Shown piece by piece: positions 9,044-17,941 of a DNA stretch of 64,000 bases. The stretch covers positions 186,001 through 250,000 of the forward strand of contig JHVP01000007.1 in assembly GCA_000620205.1 (NCBI GenBank), in the 5' to 3' direction. How positions within the stretch are numbered: the stretch's first letter is position 1; every line of letters begins with the position of its first letter. The translations under genes were made by a program, and so were the position numbers. Origin of the DNA: Geodermatophilaceae bacterium URHA0031. GTDB lineage: Bacteria; Actinomycetota; Actinomycetes; Mycobacteriales; Geodermatophilaceae. Below the pieces are notes generated by a model that had not been told where the DNA came from, searched no databases, and worked only from the letters and a program-made list of their open reading frames with translations.

Positions 9044-9928
9044 ATGAGCGAGCAGCGCACGGCCCTGGTCCTGGGCGGCGGGGGCATCACCGGCATCGCC
9101 TGGGAGATCGGCGTGCTCGCCGGGCTGGCCGACGCCGGGGTCGACCTCGGTACCGCCGACCTGGTGGTCGGCACGTCGGCCGGGTCGGTCGTGGGCGCCC
9201 AGCTGCGCAGCGGGGTCGACCTGGACACGCTGTACGAGCGGCAGCTCGAGCCGGCCGGCGCCGAGCGGGTCGCCCGGCTCGGGCGGCGCACCCTCGCCCG
9301 GTACGGCGTCGCGATGCTGCTCGCCCGCCGCGACGACGCCGCCTTCCGCCGCCGGGTCGGTGCGGTCGCGCGCGCCGCCGCCGACAGCGGGCGAACCCCG
9401 ACCGAGGCCGAGCGCCGGACCGCGATCGCCTCCCGGCTGCCGGACCCGGCGTGGTCCGACCGGCCGCTGGTGGTCACCGCGGTCGACGCCGAGAGCGGGG
9501 AGTTCACCACCTTCACCCGGGAGTCCGGGGTGGAGCTGGTGGCCGCGGTCGGTGCCAGCTGCGCCGTCCCGGGCGTCTACCCGCCGGTCACCATCGCCGG
9601 GCGCCGCTACATGGACGGCGGGATGCGGTCGGGGGCCAACGCCGACCTGGCCGCCGCCTGCGACCGGATCGTCGTGATCGCTCCGCTGCCGCGGGGCGTC
9701 GGGCCGATGGCCAGCGTCGACGCGCAGGTGACCGGCCTGGTCAGCCGGGTGGCCGTGGTCAGCCCGGACCAGGCGAGCCTGACCGCGATCGGGAAGAACG
9801 TGCTCGACCCGGCCGCCCGTGCGCCCTCCGCCCGGGCCGGCCGGGCGCAGGCGGCCTCGGTCGTCGACCGGGTCCGCGAGGTCTGGCTCGGCTCCACGAC
9901 CACCCGACGAGGAGAGGACACGAGATGA
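9044..9928 (+). CDS. Patatin-like phospholipase family protein
   Basis: A 294-residue acyl hydrolase of the patatin/RssA group. It shows the oxyanion glycine run LGGGGITG at the N terminus, the nucleophile elbow GTSAGS with the catalytic Ser, and the partner Asp in MDGGMRSG near residue 190. The two residues form the Ser-Asp dyad. Likely activity is release of fatty acids from membrane or storage lipids, feeding the adjacent acyl-CoA genes. No signal peptide. The stop overlaps the start of the following crotonase gene (ATGA), so the two are translationally coupled. Confidence 0.88.
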   Translation: MSEQRTALVLGGGGITGIAWEIGVLAGLADAGVDLGTADLVVGTSAGSVVGAQLRSGVDLDTLYERQLEPAGAERVARLGRRTLARYGVAMLLARRDDAAFRRRVGAVARAAADSGRTPTEAERRTAIASRLPDPAWSDRPLVVTAVDAESGEFTTFTRESGVELVAAVGASCAVPGVYPPVTIAGRRYMDGGMRSGANADLAAACDRIVVIAPLPRGVGPMASVDAQVTGLVSRVAVVSPDQASLTAIGKNVLDPAARAPSARAGRAQAASVVDRVREVWLGSTTTRRGEDTR

Positions 9929-10689
9929 CAGGACCGGTGCTGAGCGAGGTGGCCGACGGGGTCGGCGTGCTCACCCTGAACCGGCCGGCGGCGAAGAACG
10001 CCGTCGACCTGGCGACCACCGAGGCGCTGGCCGCCGCGCTGGACGACCTCGAGGCCCGGGATGATGTCGCCGTCCTGGTGCTCACCGGCGCCGGGGGCAC
10101 GTTCTGCGCCGGGATGGACCTCAAGGCCTTCGCCCGCGGCGAGCGGCCGCGGATCGAGGGCCGCGGGTTCGCCGGGCTCACCGAGGCGCCGCCGGCCAAG
10201 CCGCTGATCGCCGCCGTCGAGGGCTGGGCGCTGGCCGGGGGCTGCGAGCTGGCGCTGAGCGCGGACCTGATCGTCGCCGCCCGCGACGCCCGGTTCGGCA
10301 TCCCGGAGGTCAAGCGCGGGCTGTTCGCCGCCGGCGGCGGGGTGCTGCGGCTGGCCAAGGCGCTGCCCTACCAGCGGGCGATGGAGATGGCGCTCACCGG
10401 CGACCCGCTGCCGGCGGAGGAGGCGCACCGGTTCGGGCTGGTCAACGTGCTCACCGAGCCCGGCGGTGCACTGGCCGGCGCGCGCGAGCTGGCCGCCCGG
10501 ATCGCCGCCAACGGCCCGCTGGCGGTGCGGGCCAGCAAGCAGCTCGTCGCCGGGTCCGTCGGCTGGACCGACCGTGCCGCGCTGGCCGCGCAGCAGGAGC
10601 TCGCCGACCGCGTCTTCGCCTCCGCCGACGCCCTCGAGGGTGCCCGGGCGTTCGCCGAGAAGCGCGCCCCCGTCTGGCGCGGCGCCTGA
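9925..10689 (+). CDS. Enoyl-CoA hydratase/isomerase family protein (crotonase)
   Basis: A 254-residue crotonase-fold enzyme. It has the CoA-binding and oxyanion-hole signatures FCAGMDLKAF and ALAGGCELALSADL; the GGCE glutamate corresponds to one of the two hydratase acids. The second acidic position lies near FGIPEVKRGLF. It probably hydrates an enoyl-CoA in beta-oxidation or acts as a related isomerase. It is coupled to the patatin gene by the ATGA overlap, with GAGGAG 8 bases before its ATG. The stop codon falls inside the first unit of a 14-bp tandem repeat. Confidence 0.88.
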   Translation: MTGPVLSEVADGVGVLTLNRPAAKNAVDLATTEALAAALDDLEARDDVAVLVLTGAGGTFCAGMDLKAFARGERPRIEGRGFAGLTEAPPAKPLIAAVEGWALAGGCELALSADLIVAARDARFGIPEVKRGLFAAGGGVLRLAKALPYQRAMEMALTGDPLPAEEAHRFGLVNVLTEPGGALAGARELAARIAANGPLAVRASKQLVAGSVGWTDRAALAAQQELADRVFASADALEGARAFAEKRAPVWRGA

Positions 10690-10723
10690 GGCGCGGCGCC
10701 TGAGGCGCGGCGTCTGAGGCGCG
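10682..10723 (+). repeat. 14-bp tandem repeat, three units
   Basis: Three consecutive 14-bp units: GCGCCTGAGGCGCG twice, then GCGTCTGAGGCGCG. The first unit covers the last codons and stop of the crotonase gene and each unit carries a TGA. Each unit is itself partly palindromic (GCGCCTGAGGCGC). The array abuts the next palindromic repeat. Confidence 0.85.
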
Positions 10724-10724
10724 T

Positions 10725-10781
10725 CGAGTGACAGCTCAGCGGGCACCGGCCATGCGCGCGTGCCCGCTCAGCTGTCACTCG
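10725..10781. repeat. REP-like palindromic element, copy 1
   Basis: Two 22-base arms (10725-10746 and 10760-10781) form an inverted repeat with one mismatch around a 13-base loop. The arm begins CGAGTGACAGCTCAGCGGGC. The second arm contains the stop codon of the DUF559 gene. A second copy of the family lies at 11703-11759, beyond the other end of that gene. It may also terminate transcription for the converging genes. Confidence 0.85.
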
Positions 10782-11647
10782 GCGAGGGCGGCGGCGACGC
10801 GGGCCAGGAGCGGGCCGGGTGAGTGCAGGTCGGCCGCGGTCACGAAGAGCACGCGCCAGCCCGCGGCCTGCAGCGCCTCGATCCGGCGCCGGTCGGCGGC
10901 GACCCGGGTGGTGTGCCAGGCGCCCTCGTACTCCAGCGCCACCCGGTGCGCCGGCCAGGCGAAGTCCAGCCGGGCCACGAACCGGTCCCGGTGCCGGACG
11001 ACGTGCTGGGCGACCGGCGCCGGCAGCGGTGACCGGTGCAGCAGCAGCCGCAGCCGGGTCTCCTGCGGCGAGCCGGCAAGCCCGTCGGCGAGGGCTGCCG
11101 CCTGCCTCGCCCGGCGGCAGCCGCGGCCGGTGAGCTCGCCGGCCTCGATGCGCAGTGTCGTCAGGGTGCTCAGCCTCGCCGCGACGAACCGGTCCAGCAG
11201 GACGACGCCGTCGTCCGGGGGCAACCGGGCGGCGAGCTCCAGTGCGGTGAGCTCGGGCGCGGTCGCCCGTACGCCGTCCACCGGGCGGACGTGCCCCTCG
11301 GCCAGCAGGCGGCGACGGACCACCACGCCCGGCGCCCCGCCGCGGGCGGTGCCGGGCGGCACGGTGAGCTCCACGTCGTCCCCGGCGTCGGCGAGGTCGG
11401 TCAGGCCCCACAGGACGGCGGCGCTGGCGCCCGAGACGACGGCGTGCGGCAGCAGCACCCGCGCCGCGGCGCGGGCCCGCACGAGGTGGGTGACCTCGAG
11501 CGTCGCGTCCGCGTAGACGTCCGGGAAGAGCCGCTGCCAGTTCGGGCCGCGCAGGTCGTCCACGGTGAGCAGGCCGCGACGCACGGCCGTGGTACCGCGG
11601 AAGACGCGCCGGCTCAACGAGTCCGGGCGGGAGCGCGCAGGAGGCAC
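10775..11647 (-). CDS. DUF559 domain-containing protein (endonuclease-like fold)
   Basis: A 290-residue protein. The N-terminal part, with a winged-helix-like start (residues 1-90), resembles AbiEi-type antitoxin proteins. The C-terminal 100 residues match DUF559, a PD-(D/E)XK-related fold similar to very-short-patch repair endonucleases: ARLDFAWPAHRVALEYEGAWH carries the D...E.E pattern, followed by a basic helix and GWRVLFVTAADL. Such genes are abundant and scattered in actinomycetes; their function is unproven. It is bracketed by two copies of one palindromic repeat, one of which contains its stop codon. Confidence 0.75.
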   Translation of the reverse strand: MPPARSRPDSLSRRVFRGTTAVRRGLLTVDDLRGPNWQRLFPDVYADATLEVTHLVRARAAARVLLPHAVVSGASAAVLWGLTDLADAGDDVELTVPPGTARGGAPGVVVRRRLLAEGHVRPVDGVRATAPELTALELAARLPPDDGVVLLDRFVAARLSTLTTLRIEAGELTGRGCRRARQAAALADGLAGSPQETRLRLLLHRSPLPAPVAQHVVRHRDRFVARLDFAWPAHRVALEYEGAWHTTRVAADRRRIEALQAAGWRVLFVTAADLHSPGPLLARVAAALAE

Positions 11648-11702
11648 CGCGACACCCTGGCCGATCGGCGGCGCTCCGCGCCGTCGTCGTCCACAGGGCC
11701 GT

Positions 11703-11759
11703 CGAGTGGCAGCTCAGCGGGCACCGTCCGGGCCCGCATGCCCGCTGAGCTGCCTCTCG
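11703..11759. repeat. REP-like palindromic element, copy 2
   Basis: Arms at 11703-11724 and 11738-11759 form an inverted repeat with two mismatches. The left arm, beginning CGAGTGGCAGCTCAGCGGGC, matches the left arm of the copy at 10725 in 21 of 22 bases. It sits between the start of the DUF559 gene and the end of the next acyl-CoA ligase gene. Confidence 0.85.
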
Positions 11760-11775
11760 ATGAGAGGCGGAGCGC

Positions 11776-13344
11776 TCACACCGCGGGGTCGGAGACCAGA
11801 GCGCCGGCCGAGTGCAGCGTGCGCAGCTCCGTCTTGAGCACCTTGCCGCTCGGGTTGCGCGGCAGCGCGCCGCCGATCGACCACTCGCGCGGGCACTTGT
11901 AGTGCGCCAGCCGTTCCCGGCACCAGGCGGTCAGCTCGGCGGCGGTGGGCGGGGACGCGGGATCGCGGGGGGCGACCACGGCCAGCGGAGCCTCGCCGTA
12001 CCGGCTGTCCGGGACGCCGATCAGCGCCACCTCCGCGACGGCGGGGTGCGCGGCGAGCACGTTCTCGACCTCCGCGCAGTACACGTTCTCCCCGCCGGTG
12101 ATGATCATGTCCTTCTTGCGGTCGACGACGTAGAGGTAGCCCTCGTCGTCCTCGCGCACCAGGTCACCGGAGTGGAACCAACCGCCCTCGAAGGCGAGAG
12201 CGGTCTCCGCCGGCTTGCCCCAGTACTCGGTCATCACCATCGGCGAGCGGTAGACGATCTCGCCGACCTCGCCCCGCGGGACGTCGACCATCGCGTCGTC
12301 GACCACCCGCACCTCGACGTTGAGCATCGGGGTGCCGATCGAGCCGATCTTGCGCACCGCGTCCTCCCCGCGGAGGAAGCAGGTGACCGGCGAGCACTCG
12401 GTCTGACCGAACGCGGTGACCAGCTCCGCCTGCGGGAAGGCGGCCATCATCGTGCGCAGCAGCGTGGTCGACGCCGGCGCCGCACCCCAGGAGATCCGGC
12501 GCAGCGCGGAGAGGTCGCGGTCGGCGAGCCCGGGGACCGCGCAGATCGCCTGCCACTGCGCCGGCACGAAGAACGCGCTGGACACCCGCTCGCTCTCGAG
12601 CTCGTCCACCGTGGCCACCGGGTCGAAGGCGCCGGACCGGGTCAGCACGAACGTCCCGCCGGTCAGCAGCAGCGGCAGCATCCCGGACACCGCCGCGATG
12701 TGGAACAGCGGGGCGCCGCTCAGCCCGACCCGGTCGTCGGGTGACCAGCCCAGGTGCGTGAGGTGGCTGAAGGCGTGCAGCAGCAGGTTGCGGTGGGAGA
12801 GCACCGCGCCCTTCGGCCTGCCGGTCGTCCCGGACGTGTACATCAGGAACGCCGGGTCGGCCTCGTCGACCGGGTGGTCGACCGGTTCCGGGGAGGCGGC
12901 GGCCAGCGCCGCCTCGTAGTCCGGGCCGACGGTCAGCACCGTGTGCAGTGCCGGGGCCGCGGCCCGGGCCTTCGCCGCGGTGTCGGCCAGGGCGGGGTCG
13001 ACGACGAGGGCGGCCGCGCCGCTGTCGGTGAGGGTGTAGGCCACCTCGTCGGCGACGAGGCGGAAGTTCACCGGGACGGCGATCGCGCCGAGCCGGGCGG
13101 CGGCGAGGAAGGTCTCCACGCCCTCGAGCCCGTTGAGGGTCAGCACCGCCACCCGGTCACCGCGCCGCACCCCGCGGTCGGCGAGCGCCGCGGTCAGCCG
13201 GGTCACCCGCTCGTCCAGCTCGGCGTACGTCCGGCCGGAACCGGCGAACCGCAGCGCGGTCGCGGTGGGTGTCCGGCGGGCGTGCCGGGCGAGCTGGTCG
13301 GCGATGGTCATGCCCCGCCACCGGGCCGTGCGCTGGTCGCTCAC
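11776..13344 (-). CDS. AMP-binding acyl-CoA synthetase
   Basis: A 522-residue ANL-superfamily ligase. Motifs in order: YTSGTTGRPKGAVLSHRN (ATP phosphate loop), AFGQTECSPVT, GWFHSGDL, VDRKKDMIITGGENVYCAEVE and the C-terminal lysine in NPSGKVLKTEL. The GGENVYCAEVE form is typical of medium- or long-chain and CaiC/FadD3-like synthetases. It begins at GTG (MSDQRT); an in-frame ATG 33 bases downstream (MTIADQ) is an alternative because the ribosome site of the GTG is weak. It is divergent from the acyl-CoA dehydrogenase operon, a usual arrangement for one acyl-CoA degradation unit. Confidence 0.87.
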   Translation of the reverse strand: MSDQRTARWRGMTIADQLARHARRTPTATALRFAGSGRTYAELDERVTRLTAALADRGVRRGDRVAVLTLNGLEGVETFLAAARLGAIAVPVNFRLVADEVAYTLTDSGAAALVVDPALADTAAKARAAAPALHTVLTVGPDYEAALAAASPEPVDHPVDEADPAFLMYTSGTTGRPKGAVLSHRNLLLHAFSHLTHLGWSPDDRVGLSGAPLFHIAAVSGMLPLLLTGGTFVLTRSGAFDPVATVDELESERVSSAFFVPAQWQAICAVPGLADRDLSALRRISWGAAPASTTLLRTMMAAFPQAELVTAFGQTECSPVTCFLRGEDAVRKIGSIGTPMLNVEVRVVDDAMVDVPRGEVGEIVYRSPMVMTEYWGKPAETALAFEGGWFHSGDLVREDDEGYLYVVDRKKDMIITGGENVYCAEVENVLAAHPAVAEVALIGVPDSRYGEAPLAVVAPRDPASPPTAAELTAWCRERLAHYKCPREWSIGGALPRNPSGKVLKTELRTLHSAGALVSDPAV

Positions 13345-13511
13345 GGCAGCACCGCGCCGCTCCGCGGCCCGTTCGTCCCGCTCCTCGCTCGCCGGCGCTC
13401 GCTGCGGTGCTCGCTCACGGGGCTCTCCTCGCCGTCGCCGCTGTGACCTGCGTCATGCTGTCCGTGACGGCCCGGCCGGTCAACGGGCTCCCGCCGAGGA
13501 GAGGCGCACGC

Positions 13512-14735
13512 ATGGACTTCGACGACACCCCCGACGAGGCGGCCTACCGCGCCCGGGTCCGTTCGCTGCTCGAGGAGCACGCGGCCGAGCTGGTGCACCT
13601 CGACGCCGGCGAGGAGGCCGCCGACGCCGCTGAGCAGCAGCAGGCGCTGCGCCGCACCCAGCGGGTGCTCGCCGACGCCGGGCTGGTCGGGGTCAGCTGG
13701 GCCCGGGAGCACGGCGGGCAGGCCGGCACGCTGGCGCAGCAGGCGATCGTCAACCAGGAGCTGGCCCGCGCGCGGGTGCCCACCCTGATCAACCACATCG
13801 GGCTGGGCATGTGCGGGCCGACGGTGGTCGCGCACGGCACGCCGGAGCAGCACGAGCGGTACCTCGCCCGGCTGCTGCGCGCGGAGGACGTGTGGTGCCA
13901 GCTGTTCAGCGAGCCGGCGTCCGGCTCCGACCTCGCCGCGCTGCGCACCACCGCCGTCCGGCACGGCGACGAGTGGGTGGTCAACGGCCAGAAGGTCTGG
14001 ACGACGCTGGCGCACGTCGCCGACCACGGCATCCTGCTCGCCCGCACCGACGGCGACCGGCCCAAGCACGCCGGGCTGACCATGTTCATCGTCGACATGC
14101 ACGCCCCCGGGGTGACCGTCCGGCCGCTCCGGCAGCTCGGGGGCCAGTCGGACTTCAACGAGGTCTTCTTCGACGACGTGCATGTGCCGGACAGCGACCG
14201 GCTCGGCGAACCGGGGGAGGGCTGGCGGGTCGCGCTGACCACGCTGCTCAACGAGCGGGTCGCCGTCGGGGGCGGCGGCAACGACCTGGGGCTGTCGGTC
14301 GAGTCGCTGGCCGCGCTGGCCGTCGAGCGGGTGCCGCAGCTGCCCCCCGAGCGGCAGGTGCTCGCCCGGCAGGCCCTCGGGAGGGCAGCGGTCGCGGCGC
14401 TGGCCAACCGGTACACCGGCTACCGGCGCTACACCGCGATCAGCAGGGGCGGCCTGCCCGGACCCGAGGCCAGCGCCGGCAAGCTGGCCGGCACCACCGC
14501 CGCGGAGCTGGTGGCCGACGCCGGGGTGCGGCTGCTCGGCGACGACGCCGTCTACGGCCGCGGACCAGACGGGGACGACGGTCGCTGGCAGCGCAACCAG
14601 GCGTGGCTGCCCGGCATCGCGATCGCCGGCGGCACCAACGAGGTGCTGCGCAACATCATCGGCGAGCGGGTGCTCGGACTGCCGCCGGAACCGCGCGAGG
14701 ACAAGACCGCGCCGTTCAACGGGGGCCGGAGGTGA
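13512..14735 (+). CDS. Acyl-CoA dehydrogenase family protein, large subunit type
   Basis: A 407-residue FAD enzyme that oxidises acyl-CoA to enoyl-CoA. It has the FAD-binding block QLFSEPASGSDLA, the WVVNGQKVWTT strand pair and the C-terminal GGTNEVLRNIIGERVLGLP signature. The likely catalytic region is changed relative to classical enzymes, as is common for heteromeric actinobacterial FadE pairs such as the ChsE type. A GAGGAGAGG ribosome site precedes the ATG. It overlaps the next dehydrogenase gene by GTGA, supporting an alpha2beta2 complex; that assembly is inferred. Confidence 0.87.
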   Translation: MDFDDTPDEAAYRARVRSLLEEHAAELVHLDAGEEAADAAEQQQALRRTQRVLADAGLVGVSWAREHGGQAGTLAQQAIVNQELARARVPTLINHIGLGMCGPTVVAHGTPEQHERYLARLLRAEDVWCQLFSEPASGSDLAALRTTAVRHGDEWVVNGQKVWTTLAHVADHGILLARTDGDRPKHAGLTMFIVDMHAPGVTVRPLRQLGGQSDFNEVFFDDVHVPDSDRLGEPGEGWRVALTTLLNERVAVGGGGNDLGLSVESLAALAVERVPQLPPERQVLARQALGRAAVAALANRYTGYRRYTAISRGGLPGPEASAGKLAGTTAAELVADAGVRLLGDDAVYGRGPDGDDGRWQRNQAWLPGIAIAGGTNEVLRNIIGERVLGLPPEPREDKTAPFNGGRR

Positions 14736-15712
14736 ACTTCGAGCTGGACGACGACCAGCGGGCCGCCGCCGCCGGCGCCCGCGACTTCTTCACCGGCTCG
14801 GCGTCGGCGGCCGACGCCCGGCGGGCGCTGGAGGACGGCCCGGTCGCCCCGGGCCGCAGCGCGCTGGCCGGCATCGGCTTCCTCGGCATCACGGTGCCCG
14901 AGGACGCCGGGGGTGCTGGCAGCAGCGTGCTGGACCTCGCCGTCGTCGCCGAGCAGGCCGGGGCGGTGCTCGCCGGCCCGTCGCTGGTGACCGCCGCCCG
15001 CGCCGCCGTCCTGCTCGCCGACCACCCCGACCTGCTCGCGGCGCTGGCCGACGGGTCCACCGGGTATGCCGTGCTCGACGGCTCGGCCCCGGCGATCGAC
15101 GCGCTCGGCGCCGACGCGTTCCTCGCCCTCGAGGATGGCGCCCTGGTGCTCGGTGCCGGGGAGGTCACCACCGGCAGGCCGATGGACGCCACTCGCGGCC
15201 TGGGCTCGGTGCGTCTCACGGACCGCCGGGTGCTCGCCGAGAACGCCGGGGCGAGGTGGGCCCGGGCCCGCGACGTCGCGCTGGTGGTGCTCGCCGCCGA
15301 GGACCTCGGCGCCGCCGGCCGGGCGGTGCAGCTGGGTGTCGAGTACGCCAAGGTGCGCACCGCGTTCGGCCGGCAGATCGGCTCCTACCAGGCGGTCAAG
15401 CACGCCCTCGTCGACGCCTGGGTCGGGGTCGAGCAGCTGCGCTCGCTGGTCTGGTGGGCGGCGTGGGCCGCGGACTCCGCACCGGACGAGCTGCCGCTGG
15501 CCGCCGCTGCGGCCAAGGCCTTCGCGGCGGAGACGCTGGAGCGGGCCGCCGGCACCTGCATCCAGGTGCACGGCGGGATCGGGTTCACCTGGGAGCACGA
15601 CGCGCACCTGTACTGGCGGCGGGCGAAGGTCGACCGGTTCGTGCTCGGCGACGAGGCCGAGCACCTGGACACCGTGGCGGGGCTCGTGCTCGCCGGGGCG
15701 CTGGGCCGGTGA
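14732..15712 (+). CDS. Acyl-CoA dehydrogenase family protein, small partner
   Basis: A 326-residue dehydrogenase-like protein, shorter than the usual 380-400 residues. It keeps the C-terminal helical domain (AFGRQIGSYQAVKHALVDAW, and the ending IQVHGGIGFTWEHDAHLYWRRAK). The middle FAD-sheet domain is shortened. This is the pattern of the second chain in heteromeric FadE complexes, where one chain supplies the base and the other most of the FAD site. GTG start overlaps the stop of the first dehydrogenase, and its own stop overlaps the next crotonase start. Confidence 0.85.
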   Translation: MNFELDDDQRAAAAGARDFFTGSASAADARRALEDGPVAPGRSALAGIGFLGITVPEDAGGAGSSVLDLAVVAEQAGAVLAGPSLVTAARAAVLLADHPDLLAALADGSTGYAVLDGSAPAIDALGADAFLALEDGALVLGAGEVTTGRPMDATRGLGSVRLTDRRVLAENAGARWARARDVALVVLAAEDLGAAGRAVQLGVEYAKVRTAFGRQIGSYQAVKHALVDAWVGVEQLRSLVWWAAWAADSAPDELPLAAAAAKAFAAETLERAAGTCIQVHGGIGFTWEHDAHLYWRRAKVDRFVLGDEAEHLDTVAGLVLAGALGR

Positions 15713-16584
15713 GCTGGACCCAGGTCCGCTACGAGGTCGCCGACGGGGTCGGCACGCTGACCCTGCACCGGCCCGACCGGCTGAACGCGTTCACCGTGGA
15801 GATGGCCGGGGAGCTCGGCGCGGTCTGCGCGCAGGTGGACGCCGACGACGCCGTCCGGGTGCTGGTGGTGACCGGCGCCGGCCGGGCGTTCTGCGCCGGC
15901 GCGGACCTGGGGGACCGGGGGGCTGCCACCTTCGACCCGCAGCGGCCCGACCGCCCGGCGGCGCGGGAGACGATCGGTGGGCTGCCGCGGGACTGGGGCG
16001 GGGTGGCCGCACTGCCCTTCGCCGCGCTGCGGAAGCCGGTGATCGCCGCCGTCAACGGCCCGGCGGTCGGCATCGGCGCGACGCTGACGCTACCGATGGA
16101 CATCCGGATCGCCGCCGGGTCGGCGCGGTTCGGGTTCGTGTTCACCCGGCGCGGGATCGTCCAGGAGGCGGCGTCGAGCTGGTTCCTGCCGCGGGTGGTC
16201 GGGATCAGTCAGGCGATGGAGTGGGTCGCCACCGGGCGGGTCTTCGACGCGGCGGAGGCGCTCCGCGGGCGGCTGGTGTCCCGCGTGGTGCCGGACGCCG
16301 AGCTGCTGCCGACGGCCCACGCGCTGGCGCGGGAGATCGCCGACTCCACCTCCGGGCCGGCCGTCGCCGCCGCCCGGCAGCTGATGTGGTCGATGCTCGG
16401 CGCGGCGTCGCCGTGGGACGCGCACCGCGCCGAGACCGCCGCGCTGGCCGCCCTGGGTGCGGGGGAGGACGCCGCGGAGGGGATCCGGTCGTTCCTGGAG
16501 AAGCGGCCCCCGCGGTTCCGGGCGCCGGTGACCGAGGTCCCCGGCGTCCCGCCCTGGCCGGGCAGGCCGGACGACCTGCGTTGA
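15709..16584 (+). CDS. Enoyl-CoA hydratase/isomerase family protein (crotonase)
   Basis: A 291-residue crotonase, third gene of the overlapping operon 13512-16584. It shows GRAFCAGADLGDRG and VNGPAVGIGATLTLPMDIRIA. The second motif has GIGATL where classical hydratases have GGGCEL, so one catalytic glutamate is absent; it may be an isomerase, a hydratase with altered acid, or a hydrolase. The dehydrogenase pair plus crotonase and the divergent ligase make a short acyl-CoA degradation module. Confidence 0.85.
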   Translation: MSWTQVRYEVADGVGTLTLHRPDRLNAFTVEMAGELGAVCAQVDADDAVRVLVVTGAGRAFCAGADLGDRGAATFDPQRPDRPAARETIGGLPRDWGGVAALPFAALRKPVIAAVNGPAVGIGATLTLPMDIRIAAGSARFGFVFTRRGIVQEAASSWFLPRVVGISQAMEWVATGRVFDAAEALRGRLVSRVVPDAELLPTAHALAREIADSTSGPAVAAARQLMWSMLGAASPWDAHRAETAALAALGAGEDAAEGIRSFLEKRPPRFRAPVTEVPGVPPWPGRPDDLR

Positions 16585-16753
16585 ACAGCACTGCACAGCT
16601 CGCGCCCAGCTGTCGCCCAGGCGACTGCGCACGGTCACCGACCCGCGAGGACGGGTCGCCGTTCACGAGGTGTTCGGCCGTCGGCGGTCCTCTGGGGCGC
16701 CTCCTGGGGTTGAGATCTGCTCGGGCCGTCGGCGAGGGTCGCCGTCGGGGCCC

Positions 16754-17905
16754 ATGGGGGAACCCGTGCACACCGTCGTCCGGCCGCGCGCGGCCGCCAC
16801 CGTCCTGGTCCTGCTGCTGTCGTTGCTCGTGCCGGGGTCGCTGGTCGCGACCGCCTCCGCGTCCTCCGGGCACGACGAGGACCGGCTGCTGGTGATCGGC
16901 CACCGGGGGGCCCCGGGCTACCGCCCCGAGCACACCCTCGCCTCCTACGCGCTCGCCGCGCGGATGGGGGCGGACTACATCGAGTGCGACGTGGTGAGCA
17001 CCGCCGACGGCGAGCTGGTGTGCCGGCACGAGAACGAGATCTCGGGGACGACCGACGTCGCCGACCACCCGGAGTTCGCCGACCGGCGCACGACGAAGAC
17101 CGTGGACGGCGTCGAGCTGACCGGCTGGTTCACCGAGGACTTCACGCTGGCGGAGCTGGAGACCCTGCGTGCCGTCGAGCGGCTGCCCGAGGTGCGGCAG
17201 GAGAACACCCTCTACGACGGGCTGTTCCGGGTCCCCACCGTGGACGAGTACCTGGAGCTGCGGGCGCAGCTGAGCGAGGAGCTCGGTCATGAGGTCGGCG
17301 CCTACATCGAGACCAAGCACCCCACCTACTTCGCCTCGGTGGGGCTGCCCCTCGAGGGCCCGCTGCTGACCGACCTGCGCGAGGCGGGCCTGACCCACCG
17401 CGGCGACCCGGTCTTCCTGGAGTCGTTCGAGACGACGAACCTGCGCGTGCTGGACGCCGCCGGGGTGCAGCTGCCGCTGGTCCAGCTGCTCGCCGCCACC
17501 GGCGCGCCGGCCGACCTGGTCGCCGCCGGCGACCCGCGCACCTACGCCGACCTGTCCACCGCGGCCGGCCTGGCCTGGGTGGCCGGCTACGCCGACGGCG
17601 TCGGCCCGGACAAGGCCCAGGTGATCCCCGTCGCCCCCGACGGGACGCTCGGGCAGCCGACGTCCTTCGTCGCGGACGCACACGCGGTCGGGCTGCTGGT
17701 GCACCCCTACACGTTCCGCAACGAGAACACCTTCCTGCCGCCGGCGCTGCAGGTGGGGACCAACCCGGCCGACTACGGCGACGCGATCACCGAGCAGCTG
17801 CGCTTCTGGGAGGCCGGTGTCGACGGGCTGTTCACCGACAACCCGGACACCGGGGTGCTCACCCGCGACCTGTTCCTGACCGGCGACGCGGACGTCGCCG
17901 CCTGA
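16754..17905 (+). CDS. Secreted glycerophosphodiester phosphodiesterase
   Basis: A 383-residue protein with an N-terminal signal peptide (hydrophobic VLVLLLSLLVPGSLVATASA, cleavage around residue 37). The GDPD fold starts with IGHRGAPGYRPEHT, giving the catalytic His and metal Glu, then YIECDVVSTADGELVCRHE with the metal ligands and second His, and IETKHP in the middle. It hydrolyses glycerophosphodiesters to an alcohol and glycerol-3-phosphate outside the cell (GlpQ role). I used the ATG at MGEPVH; the GTG 12 bases later is also possible. The 169-bp gap before it holds no gene. Confidence 0.88.
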   Translation: MGEPVHTVVRPRAAATVLVLLLSLLVPGSLVATASASSGHDEDRLLVIGHRGAPGYRPEHTLASYALAARMGADYIECDVVSTADGELVCRHENEISGTTDVADHPEFADRRTTKTVDGVELTGWFTEDFTLAELETLRAVERLPEVRQENTLYDGLFRVPTVDEYLELRAQLSEELGHEVGAYIETKHPTYFASVGLPLEGPLLTDLREAGLTHRGDPVFLESFETTNLRVLDAAGVQLPLVQLLAATGAPADLVAAGDPRTYADLSTAAGLAWVAGYADGVGPDKAQVIPVAPDGTLGQPTSFVADAHAVGLLVHPYTFRNENTFLPPALQVGTNPADYGDAITEQLRFWEAGVDGLFTDNPDTGVLTRDLFLTGDADVAA

Positions 17906-17941
17906 CCTGCACCGGCCCTCCGCGCCGGGGTGCGCGGAGGG

